A stretch of DNA of 36,473 bases from an uncultured Clostridia bacterium (GTDB lineage Bacteria > Bacillota > Clostridia > Christensenellales > UBA1242): positions 1 to 36,473 of the forward strand of contig CANRIT010000002.1 in the NCBI GenBank assembly GCA_947630745.1. The letters run 5' to 3'. Below the pieces are notes generated by a model. That model had not been told where the DNA came from. It saw nothing but the letters and a program-made list of their open reading frames with translations, and did not search any database. Of this stretch, positions 1 to 8,398 are shown one piece after another. How positions within the stretch are numbered: position 1 is the stretch's first letter; the number at the start of each line of letters is the position of its first letter. The translations under genes and the position numbers were made by a program.

Positions 1-345
1 AACCTTTTTTAATAAAAAATTTACATTTTTTTACATTTTTAGGGGGCGCGCAGTGTTTTTTGTAAACAAATATATTATACAACATTTTTTTGCGCATTGC
101 AAGTTTTGTTATACAAATTTTGCTAAGCAAAACCCAAATTTTACACGCCTAGCTTAAAACCCGCACAAATATGCGAACAAAATTTTTTTGCGAATGGGTC
201 ATTTTAAGCAAATTTGTGGCAAACAAAGGTAAAATTACACAAAAAAACATGGTCGACAATAAAATTTAGCACAATTTGCAAATATGGTCATATGATGAAA
301 TATGGAAGAATTAAACCACTATAAACCTTCCATTAAGGAGAATGA
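1..345. other. AT-rich upstream region without a gene
   Basis: No open reading frame with a ribosome binding site was found here. A short inverted repeat (ATGGAAG at 302-308 with CTTCCAT at 327-333, loop 18 nt) sits directly before the Shine-Dalgarno sequence AAGGAG (335-340) of the first gene, so the leader could fold near its start. I see no TPP, FMN or other riboswitch core that would identify the substrate of the transporter downstream. Confidence 0.5.
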
Positions 346-1353
346 ATGAAAAAAATTTCTGTTTTACTAATGGTGTTTGTTTGTGTTTTTTCTATCTGCC
401 TTTTTGGCTGCAAAAAGAAAAGCGACGACAACGTAATTAGAGTTAGCGAAGTTACCCATTCTATCTTTTACGCTCCTTTTTATGTGGCAGACAACATGGG
501 CTATTTTGAAGAGCAAGGCATAAAAATAAGTCTTACCAACGCGGGCGGAAGCGATGCGGTTACAACTGCGCTTGTTTCTGGGAACGCGGATGTGGGACTT
601 ATGGGGCCAGAAGGCTTGGTGTATGTGCGCAATCAGGGTATGAAAGATGCCCCACTTGCTTTTGCACAGCTTACCAACTGCGATGGCTCGTTCCTTGTTG
701 GGCGTGAAGATGAAGCGGATGATTGGCAATGGGAAAACTTGCGTGGCAAACACATTATTGGTGGCCGTAAAGGTGGCATGCCAGCCATGATTTTGCAATA
801 TATTTTGGAAAATCATGGGCTTACGCTTGGTGAAAACACCGCGGGCGGCGAAACCTATATTGACACCAGCATAGATTTTGCGCTTAATGTTCCTGCATTT
901 TTGGGCAACACGGGCGACTATGTAACCATGTTTGAGCCAACTGCAAGTCAAACCGAACTGGATGGCAACGGGTATATTGTTGCTTCTCTTGGTGAAGAGC
1001 TTAGCGACATACCTTACACTGCATTTTGCGCGACTGCAAACTATTTGAACAACCACGGCGACAAACTTGAAAAATTTATGATTGCCTTAAAAAAAGGTTA
1101 CGACTTTTTGATGAGCGCAACCGATGAGCAAATTGTGGCAAGTTTAAAGCCAAGTTTCAGCACAACCAGTGATGAATTGATTGTAAAATCAGTTAAAAAC
1201 TACATTGGTGTTGGTGCGTATGCGGATAGTTTTGTGTTAAGCGAAGCCAAGTGGAACAAAATGCTTGACATTTTAGACAACGCGGGCGAACTTAAAGGCG
1301 GACGCGTTAATCATGCGGATGCAGTTAACACCAAATTTGCAAGCTTAGTTTAA
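346..1353 (+). CDS. ABC transporter substrate-binding lipoprotein (SsuA / NMT1-THI5-like)
   Basis: This is probably the extracellular solute receptor of the importer encoded by this and the next two genes. The N-terminus is a lipoprotein signal: MKK, a hydrophobic stretch, then lipobox LFGC with Cys22, followed by a Lys-rich segment. The mature part has the NMT1/THI5-like layout, with an early segment of the type AxNMGYFEEQGI, then GNADVGLMGPEG and a GGRKGGMPAM segment near the middle. Length (335 aa) is normal for the family. AAGGAG at 335-340 gives 5-nt spacing to the ATG at 346. The stop overlaps the start of the ATPase gene (TAATG), so the genes are translationally coupled. Families of this type take up sulfonates, nitrate, pyrimidine thiamine precursors or riboflavin. 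Nothing in the sequence settles which one applies. Confidence 0.9.
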   Translation: MKKISVLLMVFVCVFSICLFGCKKKSDDNVIRVSEVTHSIFYAPFYVADNMGYFEEQGIKISLTNAGGSDAVTTALVSGNADVGLMGPEGLVYVRNQGMKDAPLAFAQLTNCDGSFLVGREDEADDWQWENLRGKHIIGGRKGGMPAMILQYILENHGLTLGENTAGGETYIDTSIDFALNVPAFLGNTGDYVTMFEPTASQTELDGNGYIVASLGEELSDIPYTAFCATANYLNNHGDKLEKFMIALKKGYDFLMSATDEQIVASLKPSFSTTSDELIVKSVKNYIGVGAYADSFVLSEAKWNKMLDILDNAGELKGGRVNHADAVNTKFASLV

Positions 1354-2123
1354 TGAACCTTGTTGAAATTGAAAACTTAAATTTATTTTACCAAAGCGTA
1401 AAAAGCGAAACACAGGCTTTGATGGATGTAAATTTAAGCATACAACCTTTTGAGTTTGTGTCGATTGTTGGACCAAGCGGATGCGGAAAAACCACCATAC
1501 TATCGCTTATTGCTGGGCTTATCTCGCCCACCACGGGCGTGGTTAAAGTGAAGGACGAAACGCCTAATCCAAAAAAAGATATTTGCGGATATATGTTTCA
1601 GCGTGACAACCTTTTGCCATGGCGAAACATAGAAAAAAACATCTATTTTGGTTTGGAAATTAAGCACAAAAAGTCAAATGAGAACAAAGAATATGCACGC
1701 GAACTTGCCATTAAATACGGGCTGGGTGAATTTTTAAAAAAACATCCGCACGAATTAAGCGGCGGGATGCGGCAGCGGGTGTCGCTTATTAGAACACTTG
1801 CACTTAAACCAGAATTGTTGCTGCTTGACGAGCCGTTTAGCGCGCTTGACTATCAAACGCGACTTACCCTTTGCGATGACATTCTCCACATTATTAAAAG
1901 CGAAAAGAAAACCGCAATTTTGGTTACGCACGACATTCAAGAAGCAATAAGCATGAGCGACCGAATTATTGTGCTGTCCGCGCGGCCGGGCACGGTTAAA
2001 GCAGTGCATAAACTTAACTTTGATAAGGCTTTAACTCCGTTTGAACGCAGAAACACAACCAAGGCGAAAAAACTGTTTGATGTCATCTGGCAGGAAATAC
2101 AAAATGAAAAAGCAAAAATTTAG
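1353..2123 (+). CDS. ABC transporter ATP-binding protein (SsuB/TauB family)
   Basis: This cytoplasmic ATPase should power the importer. The motifs are complete: Walker A GPSGCGKT (residues 40-47), Q-loop Gln83 in MFQRDNLLPW, signature LSGGMRQR (from residue 135), Walker B with Asp159-Glu160 in LLLLDEPFSALD, and the H-loop His193 in VTHD. MFQxDxLLPW and the length of 256 aa are typical of the nitrate/sulfonate/taurine importer subfamily. The ATG overlaps the stop of the binding-protein gene by one base, and the gene's 3' end overlaps the permease gene by 20 bases. Together these indicate a single transcript. Confidence 0.93.
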   Translation: MNLVEIENLNLFYQSVKSETQALMDVNLSIQPFEFVSIVGPSGCGKTTILSLIAGLISPTTGVVKVKDETPNPKKDICGYMFQRDNLLPWRNIEKNIYFGLEIKHKKSNENKEYARELAIKYGLGEFLKKHPHELSGGMRQRVSLIRTLALKPELLLLDEPFSALDYQTRLTLCDDILHIIKSEKKTAILVTHDIQEAISMSDRIIVLSARPGTVKAVHKLNFDKALTPFERRNTTKAKKLFDVIWQEIQNEKAKI

Positions 2124-2910
2124 CGTAGCACACGCGCGATTTGTTAAAAAATATCGCTTGCAAAAAGCAATTACTTTAACAACACAAATTTTAATTTTGG
2201 TGGCATTTATTCTTGCATGGGAACTGCTGACCAAACACGAAATTATAAGTTCTTTCTTCTTCTCTAGCCCATCAAAAATAGCAAATACCATAAAAGAACT
2301 TTATAATAGCGGCGAATTGTTTTACAATTCCATAATTACCTTACGCGAAACTTTGATTGGTTTTGCTATTGCAACTGGGATTGGCTTTTTGGTGGCGTTT
2401 GTGTTGTGGTATAACAACTTTTTAAGGCGAGTAGCCGAACCTTATATTGTTGTGTTAAACTCGCTGCCAAAAATTGCCCTGGGCCCTATCATTATTATTT
2501 GGTTTGGCGCGGGCAGTAAAGCTATTATATTCATGTGCATATTGATTGTTATTATTGTAACCATTTTAAACATTCTAAACAGTTTTATAAGTTGCGATAA
2601 ACAATTGATTGCCGTTGCAAAATCATTGGGTGCAAACAAACTTCAAACATTTTTTAAACTGGTGTTGCCAAGTTCGGTTAAAGACATTGTTGCCACCTTA
2701 AAAATTAATGTCGGTCTAAGTTGGATTGGCAGTATTATGGGTGAATATATGACAAGTAAAGCGGGGCTTGGTTACCTATTAAAATATGGCGGGCAAGTGA
2801 TGAATTTAAACCTTGTTATGACTTCAACCGTGCTGCTTTGCATTATGGCAAGTTTAATGTATTTGCTTGTTGCCTTGTTTGAAAAATTGATGAACAAAAT
2901 TTATAAATAA
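2104..2910 (+). CDS. ABC transporter permease (SsuC/TauC family)
   Basis: This is the membrane-spanning subunit of the importer, 268 aa, with about six hydrophobic segments. The EAA loop that contacts the ATPase is visible as AVAKSLGANKLQTFFKLVLP, after a GPIIIIWFGAGSKA segment typical of SsuC-like permeases. An in-frame start exists at 2041, but it would lie far inside the ATPase gene. I chose the ATG at 2104 because AGGA (about 2091-2095) lies in front of it and because the protein then begins MKKQKFSVAHARF, a normal short cytoplasmic N-terminus. A terminator follows at 2972-3000. Substrate unknown. Confidence 0.9.
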   Translation: MKKQKFSVAHARFVKKYRLQKAITLTTQILILVAFILAWELLTKHEIISSFFFSSPSKIANTIKELYNSGELFYNSIITLRETLIGFAIATGIGFLVAFVLWYNNFLRRVAEPYIVVLNSLPKIALGPIIIIWFGAGSKAIIFMCILIVIIVTILNILNSFISCDKQLIAVAKSLGANKLQTFFKLVLPSSVKDIVATLKINVGLSWIGSIMGEYMTSKAGLGYLLKYGGQVMNLNLVMTSTVLLCIMASLMYLLVALFEKLMNKIYK

Positions 2911-2971
2911 AATTTTAAGCACCAAAATTTAAAAATTATTGTAAAAATGCCCAATTTTTACTAAAAATAGC

Positions 2972-3000
2972 AAAAAATCTCCAATTTTGGAGATTTTTTT
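2972..3000. terminator. Bidirectional intrinsic terminator between ABC operon and XRE gene
   Basis: The inverted repeat AAAAAATCTCC / GGAGATTTTTT has a 6-base loop (AATTTT) and a T-run on both strands. It lies between two convergent transcription units. Confidence 0.85.
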
Positions 3001-3089
3001 GTAAATTTTAAAACAGCTATTGTTCCGTTTGCGGAATAATATCAAGCATTTTTGCGGAATAATGTAAAATTTAATTTTGACAAGTTTTG

Positions 3090-3575
3090 TTATAAATTTA
3101 TAAAGCCAATAACAAAAATTAGTGTAGTTAAAATAGCAATTAGGCTTAAACGCACAGCAATAAAAATTTTTTGTTTTGGTTTGTACGCTTTGCCAAACTT
3201 ATATACCCCCGCCCCTATAAAATATATCAGTGCAAAAACATATGTGCCAATAAGCAGATATTTTATTTTTGCTGCCAAAAAGGCAATGGCAAATGCAACG
3301 GCAAAGATGTATGCCACCATACTAAACCAATAAAAAGTTTGGTTTTTTGTTTTTTCAAGTTGCTGCTTTTGTTTGATATCTTCGTCCGATAAAAGTTCAT
3401 CCACACTAACATTAAAAAGAGTGGAAAGTTGTTTTAAACTTTCTATACTTGGATACCCCATATCCGTTTCCCATTTGGAAATTGCCGTGCGGGTTACAAA
3501 AATCTTTTTTGCCAACTCGCCTTGTGTTAAGTTGTGCTGTTTGCGCAAATTTTTAAGTTTTTCACTAAATTTCAT
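3090..3575 (-). CDS. XRE-family DNA-binding protein with C-terminal membrane segments
   Basis: The N-terminal 65 residues form a Cro/C1-type helix-turn-helix: MKFSEKLKNLRKQHNLTQGE, then LAKKIFVTRTAISKWE and a PSIESLKQLSTLFNVSVDEL tail, the standard XRE arrangement. A Lys/Gln-rich linker is followed by about three hydrophobic segments (roughly residues 80-105, 107-125 and 138-160). This suggests a membrane-tethered regulator, a common design in Clostridia. GGAGG lies just before the ATG. The gene is transcribed toward the ABC operon and away from secA. No operator or ligand can be named from the sequence. Confidence 0.85.
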   Translation of the reverse strand: MKFSEKLKNLRKQHNLTQGELAKKIFVTRTAISKWETDMGYPSIESLKQLSTLFNVSVDELLSDEDIKQKQQLEKTKNQTFYWFSMVAYIFAVAFAIAFLAAKIKYLLIGTYVFALIYFIGAGVYKFGKAYKPKQKIFIAVRLSLIAILTTLIFVIGFINL

Positions 3576-3935
3576 ATTTCACCTCCGCCACCATTATATA
3601 TAAAATAAAAACAAAATCAATAGTTTTCTGCGACACTTTCTCTCACCCCACTAAATGTGAAAAAATTTCTACCAAATTTAAATTAAATCCAATAAAAAAC
3701 CATATCCTTTTTCCATTACGATATTTTTTACATTTTATAAACATGTCTCCATCTTTTAAAAAAACTGAATCATAATAATTAATTAAAAACAACAATGCGA
3801 ATATTTTATTTACAAAAAAGGGCAAAATGTGTTATGTTTTTTAATTTTTAGTTTTAAAATTGTTTGGGTTTTGGGTTAATATGCTAGACAAAAAATATTT
3901 TTTTTGTTAAAATGTATTGCGATAAAGGATTTTTT
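3576..3935. other. Non-coding spacer upstream of secA
   Basis: About 360 bases of very AT-rich DNA lie between the divergent XRE and secA genes. A 60-codon reading frame on the minus strand (3643-3825) has no ribosome binding site and no recognisable content. The secA promoter is expected in the last 100 bases, but I could not pick a convincing -35/-10 pair. Confidence 0.4.
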
Positions 3936-6632
3936 ATGGGATTATTTTCGTATTTATTTGCGTCTGACAACAAGCGCAGTTTGATGAAGATTGAAAAGAT
4001 TGTTAAAATTGTTGAAGAAATGGCGGAAGATTACGCCCGCATGAGCGATGACGAACTTCAACAGCAAACACCTATTTTAAAAGAAAGGTTGGCAAACGGC
4101 GAAACGCTTGACGATATTTTGCCTGATGCTTTTGCGCTGGTGCGCGAGGCTGCCACGCGTGTTTTGGGCAAACGCCACTTCCATGTGCAACTTATTGGTG
4201 GTGTGGTTCTGCACCAAGGTCGTATTGCCGAAATGGGCACAGGTGAAGGTAAAACTTTAACTGCCACCACCGCAGTTTACCTTAATGCGCTTGCGGGCAA
4301 GGGTGTGCATGTAATTACGGTCAACGAATATTTGGCAACCAGCCAAGCGGAAGAAATGGGCAAGCTGTACAAATTTTTGGGGCTTACCATTGGCTGCACG
4401 CTTGCAAACCAGCCACCAGAAGAAAAGAAGGCGGCTTACGAATGCGACATCACCTATGGCACAAACAGCGAGTTCGGGTTTGACTATCTGCGCGACAACA
4501 TGCAAATAAGCAAGCAGATGAAGGTTCAGCGCGGCCACCACTTCTGTATTGTGGATGAGGTGGATAGCATTTTGATTGATGAAGCGCGTACCCCACTTAT
4601 TATCTCTGGCTTGGGCGGGCAGATAAGCGAACTTTACACTGTCGCCAACGATTTTGTTAAAAAACTTAAAGACGAAGATGTTGATTTGGACATCAAACAC
4701 AAACAAATCCGATTAACCGAATCGGGCGTAAGCAAGGCGGAAAAATTCTTTAATTTGGAAAATTTGTCCGATATAAACAACCTTGAAATAAATCACCACA
4801 TCAACAACGCGTTGCGCGCCAACTATCTTATGAAACGCGACAGCAACTACATTATTAAAGACGGCGAAGTGCTTATTGTTGATGAATTTACCGGCCGCAT
4901 TATGCAAGGCAGGCGTTACAACAACGGCTTACACCAAGCAATTGAAGCCAAAGAGCATGTTAAAATTAAAGACGAAAACAAGACCATGGCAACCATTACG
5001 CTGCAAAACTATTTTAAACTCTACTCCAAACTTAGCGGCATGACGGGTACTGCCAAAACGGAAGAAACCGAGTTTAACAAAATTTACAATCTTGACGTTG
5101 TAACCATCCCACCAAACAAACCAGTGCTGCGTGTGGATGAACAAGATATGATTTTCTTTACCGAAGACGCAAAATACAACGCCATTGTGCAGGAAATTAA
5201 GGAAAAGTACGAAAAAGGTCAGCCAATTTTGGTTGGTACGGCAAGTGTGGAAAAGAGTGAGCGCATAAGCAAGGCAATTAAAAAACTTGGCATTCCGCAC
5301 AATCTGTTAAACGCAAAAAACCACGCGGCAGAAAGTAAGATTATTGCACAATCTGGGCGTGTTAAAGCGGTTACAATTTCCACCAACATGGCTGGTCGTG
5401 GTACGGATATTTTGCTGGGCGGCAATCCGGAATTTTTGGCAAAACAAAAAATGCTTAACACCAATATTGAACCTGATGTGTTGGAACACATAACCACTTA
5501 TGGTGCTGAACTTAATGAGGAAGAGCAAAAGTTAAAAGCCAAATATGATAAATATTACAACGAATTTAAAGCGATAACCGACAAAGAAAAGCAGCAAGTT
5601 ATTGCGCTTGGCGGGCTGCACATTTTGGGTACGGAAAGGCACGAAAGCCGCCGTATCGACAACCAATTGCGCGGGCGTGCTGGGCGTCAGGGTGACCCGG
5701 GCAGCAGCATTTTCTTTATTTCGCTTGAAGACGATTTGCCACAGCGTTTTGGTGAAGATAGGATGAAAAACTGGTTTGCTATCGCCTTCCGCGGCAACGA
5801 AGATATGCCACTGCAATCACGCATCCTTACCCGCTTTTTTGAAAGTGCGCAAAAGAAGGTGGAAGCCAACAACTTTAACATGCGCAAGCAGGTGTTGGAA
5901 TATGACGATGTGCTTAACAAACAACGTATGATAATTTATGCCGAGCGCGACAAAGTGCTTGACGGCGTGGACATTCACCCGCAAATTGTTGAAATGCTTA
6001 AAGAATATGTGTTTGAAATTTGCCACACCTATTTGGATGCAACCAAACCTAGTTATGAGTGGGAACTTGAACCACTTAACCGCGCGCTGGAAGATAAACT
6101 TTTGCAAAAAGGCAGCAATTTGATAACCGAAAAAATGCTTGAAGACACCGATGTCAACAGCGCAAGCCAGATTATTTATGACAAGTTGCTTGAAATGTAC
6201 GAAAAGAAGATTGCCGACTTTGACAAACTTGATTTGCCTATTAAATTTGCTGACTTTGAACGCGACTATTTGTTGCGCACGGTGGATAAATTTTGGGTTG
6301 ACCACATTGACACTATGAACACCTTGCGTGAAGAAATTGGCATTTTAAGTTACGGGCAAAAAGACCCAGTTGTCGCCTACAAACAAGAAGGGTTTGAATT
6401 GTTTGACCAAATGATTGGCGAAATACGCGAGTACACCGCATCCGCCCTATTTAATCGCCCAATAAAGATTACCTTTACTCCAAACATAAAAGCACCAGTT
6501 GCGGGCGCACTTAACCGCGCAGAAATGACCCAAGCCAAGGCGGGCAAAGATGCTCACATTGGCCGCAACGACTTATGCCCATGCGGCAGCGGTAAAAAGT
6601 ACAAAAACTGCCACGGCAAAAATGCAAACTAA
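3936..6632 (+). CDS. secA: Preprotein translocase ATPase SecA
   Basis: SecA is the motor that drives unfolded preproteins through the SecYEG channel at the membrane. Visible features are Walker A GTGEGKT (residues 101-107), the DEAD-like segment VDEVDSILIDEARTPLIISG, the helicase motif TNMAGRGTDI, and the segment QLRGRAGRQGDPGSS. A SEC-C zinc motif closes the protein, with Cys881, Cys883, Cys892 and His893 in a CPCGSGKKYKNCHG context. An upstream in-frame ATG exists at 3912, but AAAGGA at 3924-3929 is well placed for the ATG at 3936, giving MGLFSYLF and 898 aa, a normal length. The usual neighbours raiA/hpf and prfB are not next to it here. Confidence 0.97.
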   Translation: MGLFSYLFASDNKRSLMKIEKIVKIVEEMAEDYARMSDDELQQQTPILKERLANGETLDDILPDAFALVREAATRVLGKRHFHVQLIGGVVLHQGRIAEMGTGEGKTLTATTAVYLNALAGKGVHVITVNEYLATSQAEEMGKLYKFLGLTIGCTLANQPPEEKKAAYECDITYGTNSEFGFDYLRDNMQISKQMKVQRGHHFCIVDEVDSILIDEARTPLIISGLGGQISELYTVANDFVKKLKDEDVDLDIKHKQIRLTESGVSKAEKFFNLENLSDINNLEINHHINNALRANYLMKRDSNYIIKDGEVLIVDEFTGRIMQGRRYNNGLHQAIEAKEHVKIKDENKTMATITLQNYFKLYSKLSGMTGTAKTEETEFNKIYNLDVVTIPPNKPVLRVDEQDMIFFTEDAKYNAIVQEIKEKYEKGQPILVGTASVEKSERISKAIKKLGIPHNLLNAKNHAAESKIIAQSGRVKAVTISTNMAGRGTDILLGGNPEFLAKQKMLNTNIEPDVLEHITTYGAELNEEEQKLKAKYDKYYNEFKAITDKEKQQVIALGGLHILGTERHESRRIDNQLRGRAGRQGDPGSSIFFISLEDDLPQRFGEDRMKNWFAIAFRGNEDMPLQSRILTRFFESAQKKVEANNFNMRKQVLEYDDVLNKQRMIIYAERDKVLDGVDIHPQIVEMLKEYVFEICHTYLDATKPSYEWELEPLNRALEDKLLQKGSNLITEKMLEDTDVNSASQIIYDKLLEMYEKKIADFDKLDLPIKFADFERDYLLRTVDKFWVDHIDTMNTLREEIGILSYGQKDPVVAYKQEGFELFDQMIGEIREYTASALFNRPIKITFTPNIKAPVAGALNRAEMTQAKAGKDAHIGRNDLCPCGSGKKYKNCHGKNAN

Positions 6633-6680
6633 ATGTTAAAATTTGTAAATCCCTTTTGCTCAACAGATTTGGAGAAAAAA

Positions 6681-7229
6681 ATGAAAATGGATACAGATAA
6701 AAATTTTAAAGAATCAAAAACTAAGGAATATGACTATGTTTTACAACTAGGTTTTGATAAGCAAACGGAAAATTATATCCAAAATATTAAAAACACTTTA
6801 AAAGAAAACAACATTATAGACAAAGAGAAGAATTGGAAGCCGCATATAACTGTTGATATATACAACTGCGATGATGAAAGATTATTTATAAAAAAAGTTG
6901 ATAAAATAATAAACAAAATCAAGGCGGTAAATCTAAAGTGTAAAAATTTAAACAATTTTAATGATAGAACGTTATATATAGAGCCTTTTAACAAAGAAAA
7001 TTTGCTAAAAATCAAAACGATTTTTGATGATGGCTTAGCCGAATTTAGATTGGAAAACCGAAAGAATAAAATTTATAAACCACACATCACATTGTGCACA
7101 AACGATGATTTAACTAGTGCCACACAAATCTCTAGTCAAATGTTTATGCCATTTAACGGAAAAATAAAATATTTATGGATATACAACCCCGCAGTTAACT
7201 TAATAAAAGAATACGATTTAACTGAATAA
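6681..7229 (+). CDS. 2H phosphoesterase (2'-5' RNA ligase / LigT-like superfamily)
   Basis: The two signature H-x-T motifs of the 2H superfamily are both present, each preceded by KP: WKPHITVDIYN in the first half and YKPHITLCTND in the second. They sit about 85 residues apart, as expected for a bilobed fold of about 180 residues. Members of this superfamily hydrolyse 2',3'- or 1'',2''-cyclic phosphates, or 2'-5' linkages, in RNA or nucleotides. The actual substrate is not predictable. The frame is open from 6633, directly after the secA stop, but GGAG at 6671-6674 points to the ATG at 6681 (182 aa). The gene is followed by its own terminator. Base and codon use are more AT-rich than in secA, which suggests an accessory gene. 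Confidence 0.8.
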   Translation: MKMDTDKNFKESKTKEYDYVLQLGFDKQTENYIQNIKNTLKENNIIDKEKNWKPHITVDIYNCDDERLFIKKVDKIINKIKAVNLKCKNLNNFNDRTLYIEPFNKENLLKIKTIFDDGLAEFRLENRKNKIYKPHITLCTNDDLTSATQISSQMFMPFNGKIKYLWIYNPAVNLIKEYDLTE

Positions 7230-7243
7230 TAATTTTGTAAAAG

Positions 7244-7269
7244 ACCATGATTTTATTCATGGTTTTTTG
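7244..7269 (+). terminator. Intrinsic terminator after the 2H phosphoesterase gene
   Basis: The stem ACCATGA / TCATGGT (7244-7250 and 7257-7263) has a 6-base loop and is followed by a T-run. Confidence 0.8.
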
Positions 7270-7300
7270 TTACTTATTTAACTGAAAAAGTAAAAATGCG

Positions 7301-7741
7301 TTAAATTTCTATAATTTGTTTGTTTAATTTTTTTGCATACTTATAACTATTGTACGCTCCGCTTTTGTATCTTTCAACAATATGGCAGACCAACACATCG
7401 CAATTTTCTATCATCCACTGGTTGCGTTTTGTTATGCGCTGTTTTGGATAAAAATCTTCTATGTCTGGATAAATCGTTTCGTCCCAAAGCGAGTTGATGC
7501 TGTCCGCTTTTTTATGATTGTAATTTGACAAAATTTTCACAAGTTTTATGTGTGGAAATTTGTTTTTTAATTCCAAAACTGTCTGCGCGGCAAGTTTATC
7601 AAAATATCCTTTGTCGCCATTAAAAAAAGTTGTATAGCCATTTAAAATCAAATTTTCTATAACTTCCCGCAAGCTATCTTCTACCCCAACATTGTACCAA
7701 GAATATCTATGCCCAGCAAAACAAACTCTTTTTTCTTTCAT
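7301..7741 (-). CDS. SLOG-family protein (YpsA / DUF1273-like)
   Basis: The N-terminus MKEKRVCFAGHRYSW has the FAGHR signature of the YpsA/DUF1273 branch of the SLOG (SMF/DprA-LOG) Rossmann-like superfamily. It is followed by GYTTFFNGDKGYFDKLAA, a glycine-rich nucleotide-binding loop, and by RNQWMIENCDVLVCHI, the typical strand before the last helix. The 146-residue length is slightly short for YpsA. SLOG domains are thought to bind nucleotide-derived ligands such as ADP-ribose-like molecules. The precise role of this branch is unknown. GGAG before the ATG supports the start. It is divergent from the three-gene XRE cluster, sharing a 149-base intergenic region, and convergent with the 2H phosphoesterase gene. 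Confidence 0.78.
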   Translation of the reverse strand: MKEKRVCFAGHRYSWYNVGVEDSLREVIENLILNGYTTFFNGDKGYFDKLAAQTVLELKNKFPHIKLVKILSNYNHKKADSINSLWDETIYPDIEDFYPKQRITKRNQWMIENCDVLVCHIVERYKSGAYNSYKYAKKLNKQIIEI

Positions 7742-7831
7742 CTTATCTCCAAATTATCCACACACGATAATATTTAAATATTTTGACAATAATATATTAG
7801 CATTTAACGCAATTTAATGTCAAACAATTAC

Positions 7832-7845
7832 CGTGTGTACACACG
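7832..7845. promoter_or_regulatory. 14-bp perfect palindrome, candidate operator of the XRE cluster
   Basis: CGTGTGTACACACG is a perfect inverted repeat 46 bases before the first XRE start codon, between candidate promoter elements. A related half-site, CCACACACG, lies at 7758-7766 nearer the divergent SLOG gene. Autoregulation by one of the XRE proteins is inference from position and symmetry. Confidence 0.5.
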
Positions 7846-7890
7846 CTATTTTTATAAATTTACTTTGGTAATATTCTCATAGGAGGAATT

Positions 7891-8133
7891 ATGAAAACAC
7901 AAAAAGCGGTTGCGTTGCGCGTTTCTAATTTGTTGATAAAAAATAATTTAACACAATATGCGTTATGTAAAAAGATTGCCATGGCGGAAGAGACTTTGCG
8001 TTCGATTATAGACGAAAGATATAAGACGGTAAAACTTGATACAATAATTTTGTTATGTGATGGTTTTAATATTAGTTTAAAAGAATTTTTTGACGACGAC
8101 CTTTTTAAGCGCGAAAATTTGGACACGGATTAA
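7891..8133 (+). CDS. Small XRE-type helix-turn-helix protein, first of three tandem paralogs
   Basis: This 80-residue single-domain protein has a Cro/C1-like layout: a first helix with RVSNLLIKNNLT, a scaffold YALCKKIAMAEETLRSIIDE, and an ending DTIILLCDGFNISLKEFFDD typical of small clostridial XRE proteins. AGGAGG (7881-7886) precedes the ATG. By my hand alignment it matches the next gene at 48 of 80 positions without gaps. Nothing but the DNA-binding domain is present, so it probably acts as a compact repressor or antirepressor. The target is unknown, although the palindrome 46 bases upstream is a candidate. Confidence 0.8.
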   Translation: MKTQKAVALRVSNLLIKNNLTQYALCKKIAMAEETLRSIIDERYKTVKLDTIILLCDGFNISLKEFFDDDLFKRENLDTD

Positions 8134-8142
8134 GGGTGAAAT

Positions 8143-8385
8143 ATGAAATTACAGCGAGCAATAGCATTAAGGATAAGCAATTTACTTATTAAAAACAAAA
8201 TGTCTAGGTATGCGTTATGCAAAAAAGTTCTTTTGCCTGAGCAAACTTTAAAAAACATTATTGATGAAAGAAACGGCGATATTAAACTAACCACCATCGC
8301 AAAATTGGCGGAAGGGTTTAATTTATCCATTGAGCAATTTTTTAGTGACGACTTGTTTAAAAAAGAAAATTTAGATTTGTATTAA
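8143..8385 (+). CDS. Small XRE-type helix-turn-helix protein, second tandem paralog
   Basis: This protein has the same 80-residue length and plan as the gene before it. The shared blocks are SNLLIKN, YALCKK, IIDER and GFN followed by FF-DDLFK-ENLD. The differences concentrate in the presumed recognition region (about residues 29-47: VLLPEQTLKNIIDERNGDI versus IAMAEETLRSIIDERYKTV). That fits duplication followed by a change of DNA specificity, which is inference. It starts 9 bases after the previous stop, with GGGTGAA as a modest ribosome binding site, and is probably cotranscribed with its neighbours. Confidence 0.8.
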   Translation: MKLQRAIALRISNLLIKNKMSRYALCKKVLLPEQTLKNIIDERNGDIKLTTIAKLAEGFNLSIEQFFSDDLFKKENLDLY

Positions 8386-8398
8386 AGCGGAGGTTGTT

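Noticed and set aside
200..345. TPP or FMN riboswitch before the ABC importer
   Set aside because: No CTGAGA or other conserved riboswitch core. Only one short hairpin is present.
367..1056. 229-codon minus-strand frame inside the binding-protein gene
   Set aside because: It is a shadow of the real gene. No ribosome binding site, and its composition (basic and aromatic-rich, no domain) is that of an antisense frame.
3643..3825. 60-codon minus-strand ORF upstream of secA
   Set aside because: No ribosome binding site, no recognisable motif and highly AT-rich codons. More likely chance than a gene remnant.
4257..6305. Several long minus-strand frames within secA
   Set aside because: They are antisense to a complete, well-conserved secA and lack start signals.
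6681..7741. Toxin-antitoxin pair (2H phosphoesterase and SLOG protein)
   Set aside because: The genes are convergent with a terminator between them, not an operon, and neither belongs to a known toxin or antitoxin family.
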